Of a DNA stretch of 35,712 bases, positions 35,679-35,712 are shown piece by piece. The notes below the pieces were generated by a model. That model searched no databases. It saw only the letters and a list, made by a program, of their open reading frames with translations, and was not told where the DNA came from. Source of the stretch: Kineococcus siccus (GTDB taxonomy: Bacteria; Actinomycetota; Actinomycetes; Actinomycetales; Kineococcaceae); the NCBI RefSeq assembly GCF_009906795.1, contig NZ_JAAALN010000015.1, positions 1 through 35,712 on the forward strand, in the 5' to 3' direction. The position numbers and the translations under genes were made by a program. How positions within the stretch are numbered: position 1 is the first letter of the stretch; every line of letters starts with the position of its first letter.

Positions 35679-35712
35679 GAGGGGCCTCCGGGGGTGGCGG
35701 GCGGGCTGGTCG
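35675..35712 (-). CDS. possible C-terminus of an upstream pyr gene (pyrB?)
   Basis: On the minus strand a frame stays open from the window edge and ends TSPPATPGGPS-stop, with its TGA overlapping the pyrC GTG by 4 bases like most junctions in this operon. In related actinobacteria pyrB (aspartate carbamoyltransferase) precedes pyrC. Only about 11 codons are visible and the residues are not diagnostic, so this rests on position and overlap style. Confidence 0.3.
   Translation of the reverse strand, partial: TSPPATPGGPS

Overview
The window is very GC-rich, tightly packed DNA. It uses GTG starts heavily, chains genes with 4-base start/stop overlaps, and shows several candidate leaderless promoters. 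This style, together with an F420-type luciferase-like oxidoreductase, a remnant of the DUF222/HNH family and a pyr operon laid out as in Mycobacterium, points to a high-GC actinobacterium. A Kineococcus-like member of the Kineosporiaceae is my guess, made from style only.

Layout. (1) 49-5809, minus: a complete family-5 (peptide/opine/nickel type) ABC importer operon: lipoprotein, two permeases, two ATPases. (2) 5810-6115: a divergent control region with a promoter that has a dyad inside its spacer, a 10-bp-stem hairpin and a perfect 24-bp palindrome. (3) 6116-15308, plus: six genes joined by five successive 4-base overlaps: APC permease, two urea-carboxylase-associated (DUF1989-type) proteins, a biotin-dependent urea/guanidine carboxylase, allophanate hydrolase and a TetR regulator. 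By current knowledge of these families this is best read as guanidine catabolism (guanidine to carboxyguanidine to allophanate to ammonia and CO2) rather than urea breakdown. (4) 15309-15832: remains of an IS1380-type transposase and a DUF222/HNH nuclease. (5) 15833-21312: LLM oxidoreductase with an XRE/MmyB-like regulator, a divergent SDR, a glutaryl-CoA-dehydrogenase-like flavoenzyme divergent from a QsdR-type TetR plus thioesterase, and a small unknown protein. (6) 21324-24096, minus: MFS exporter, unknown protein, DUF3626 protein. (7) 24320-26016: TetR divergent from an EamA exporter. (8) 25961-28362, minus: FMN alpha-hydroxy-acid dehydrogenase with a KdgT-type permease. (9) 28510-35712, minus: pyrimidine operon (pyrB end?)-pyrC-Rv1382-like membrane protein-carA-carB-pyrF.

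How it works together. The left third looks like a nitrogen-scavenging island with its own regulator and a candidate operator. The middle is a set of small regulator-enzyme pairs, several with clear dyads in their intergenic regions. The right end is core UMP biosynthesis. The least explained parts are the DUF3626 module, the exact substrate of the carboxylase operon, and the dense dyad architecture at 5870-6090 and 19660-19720.
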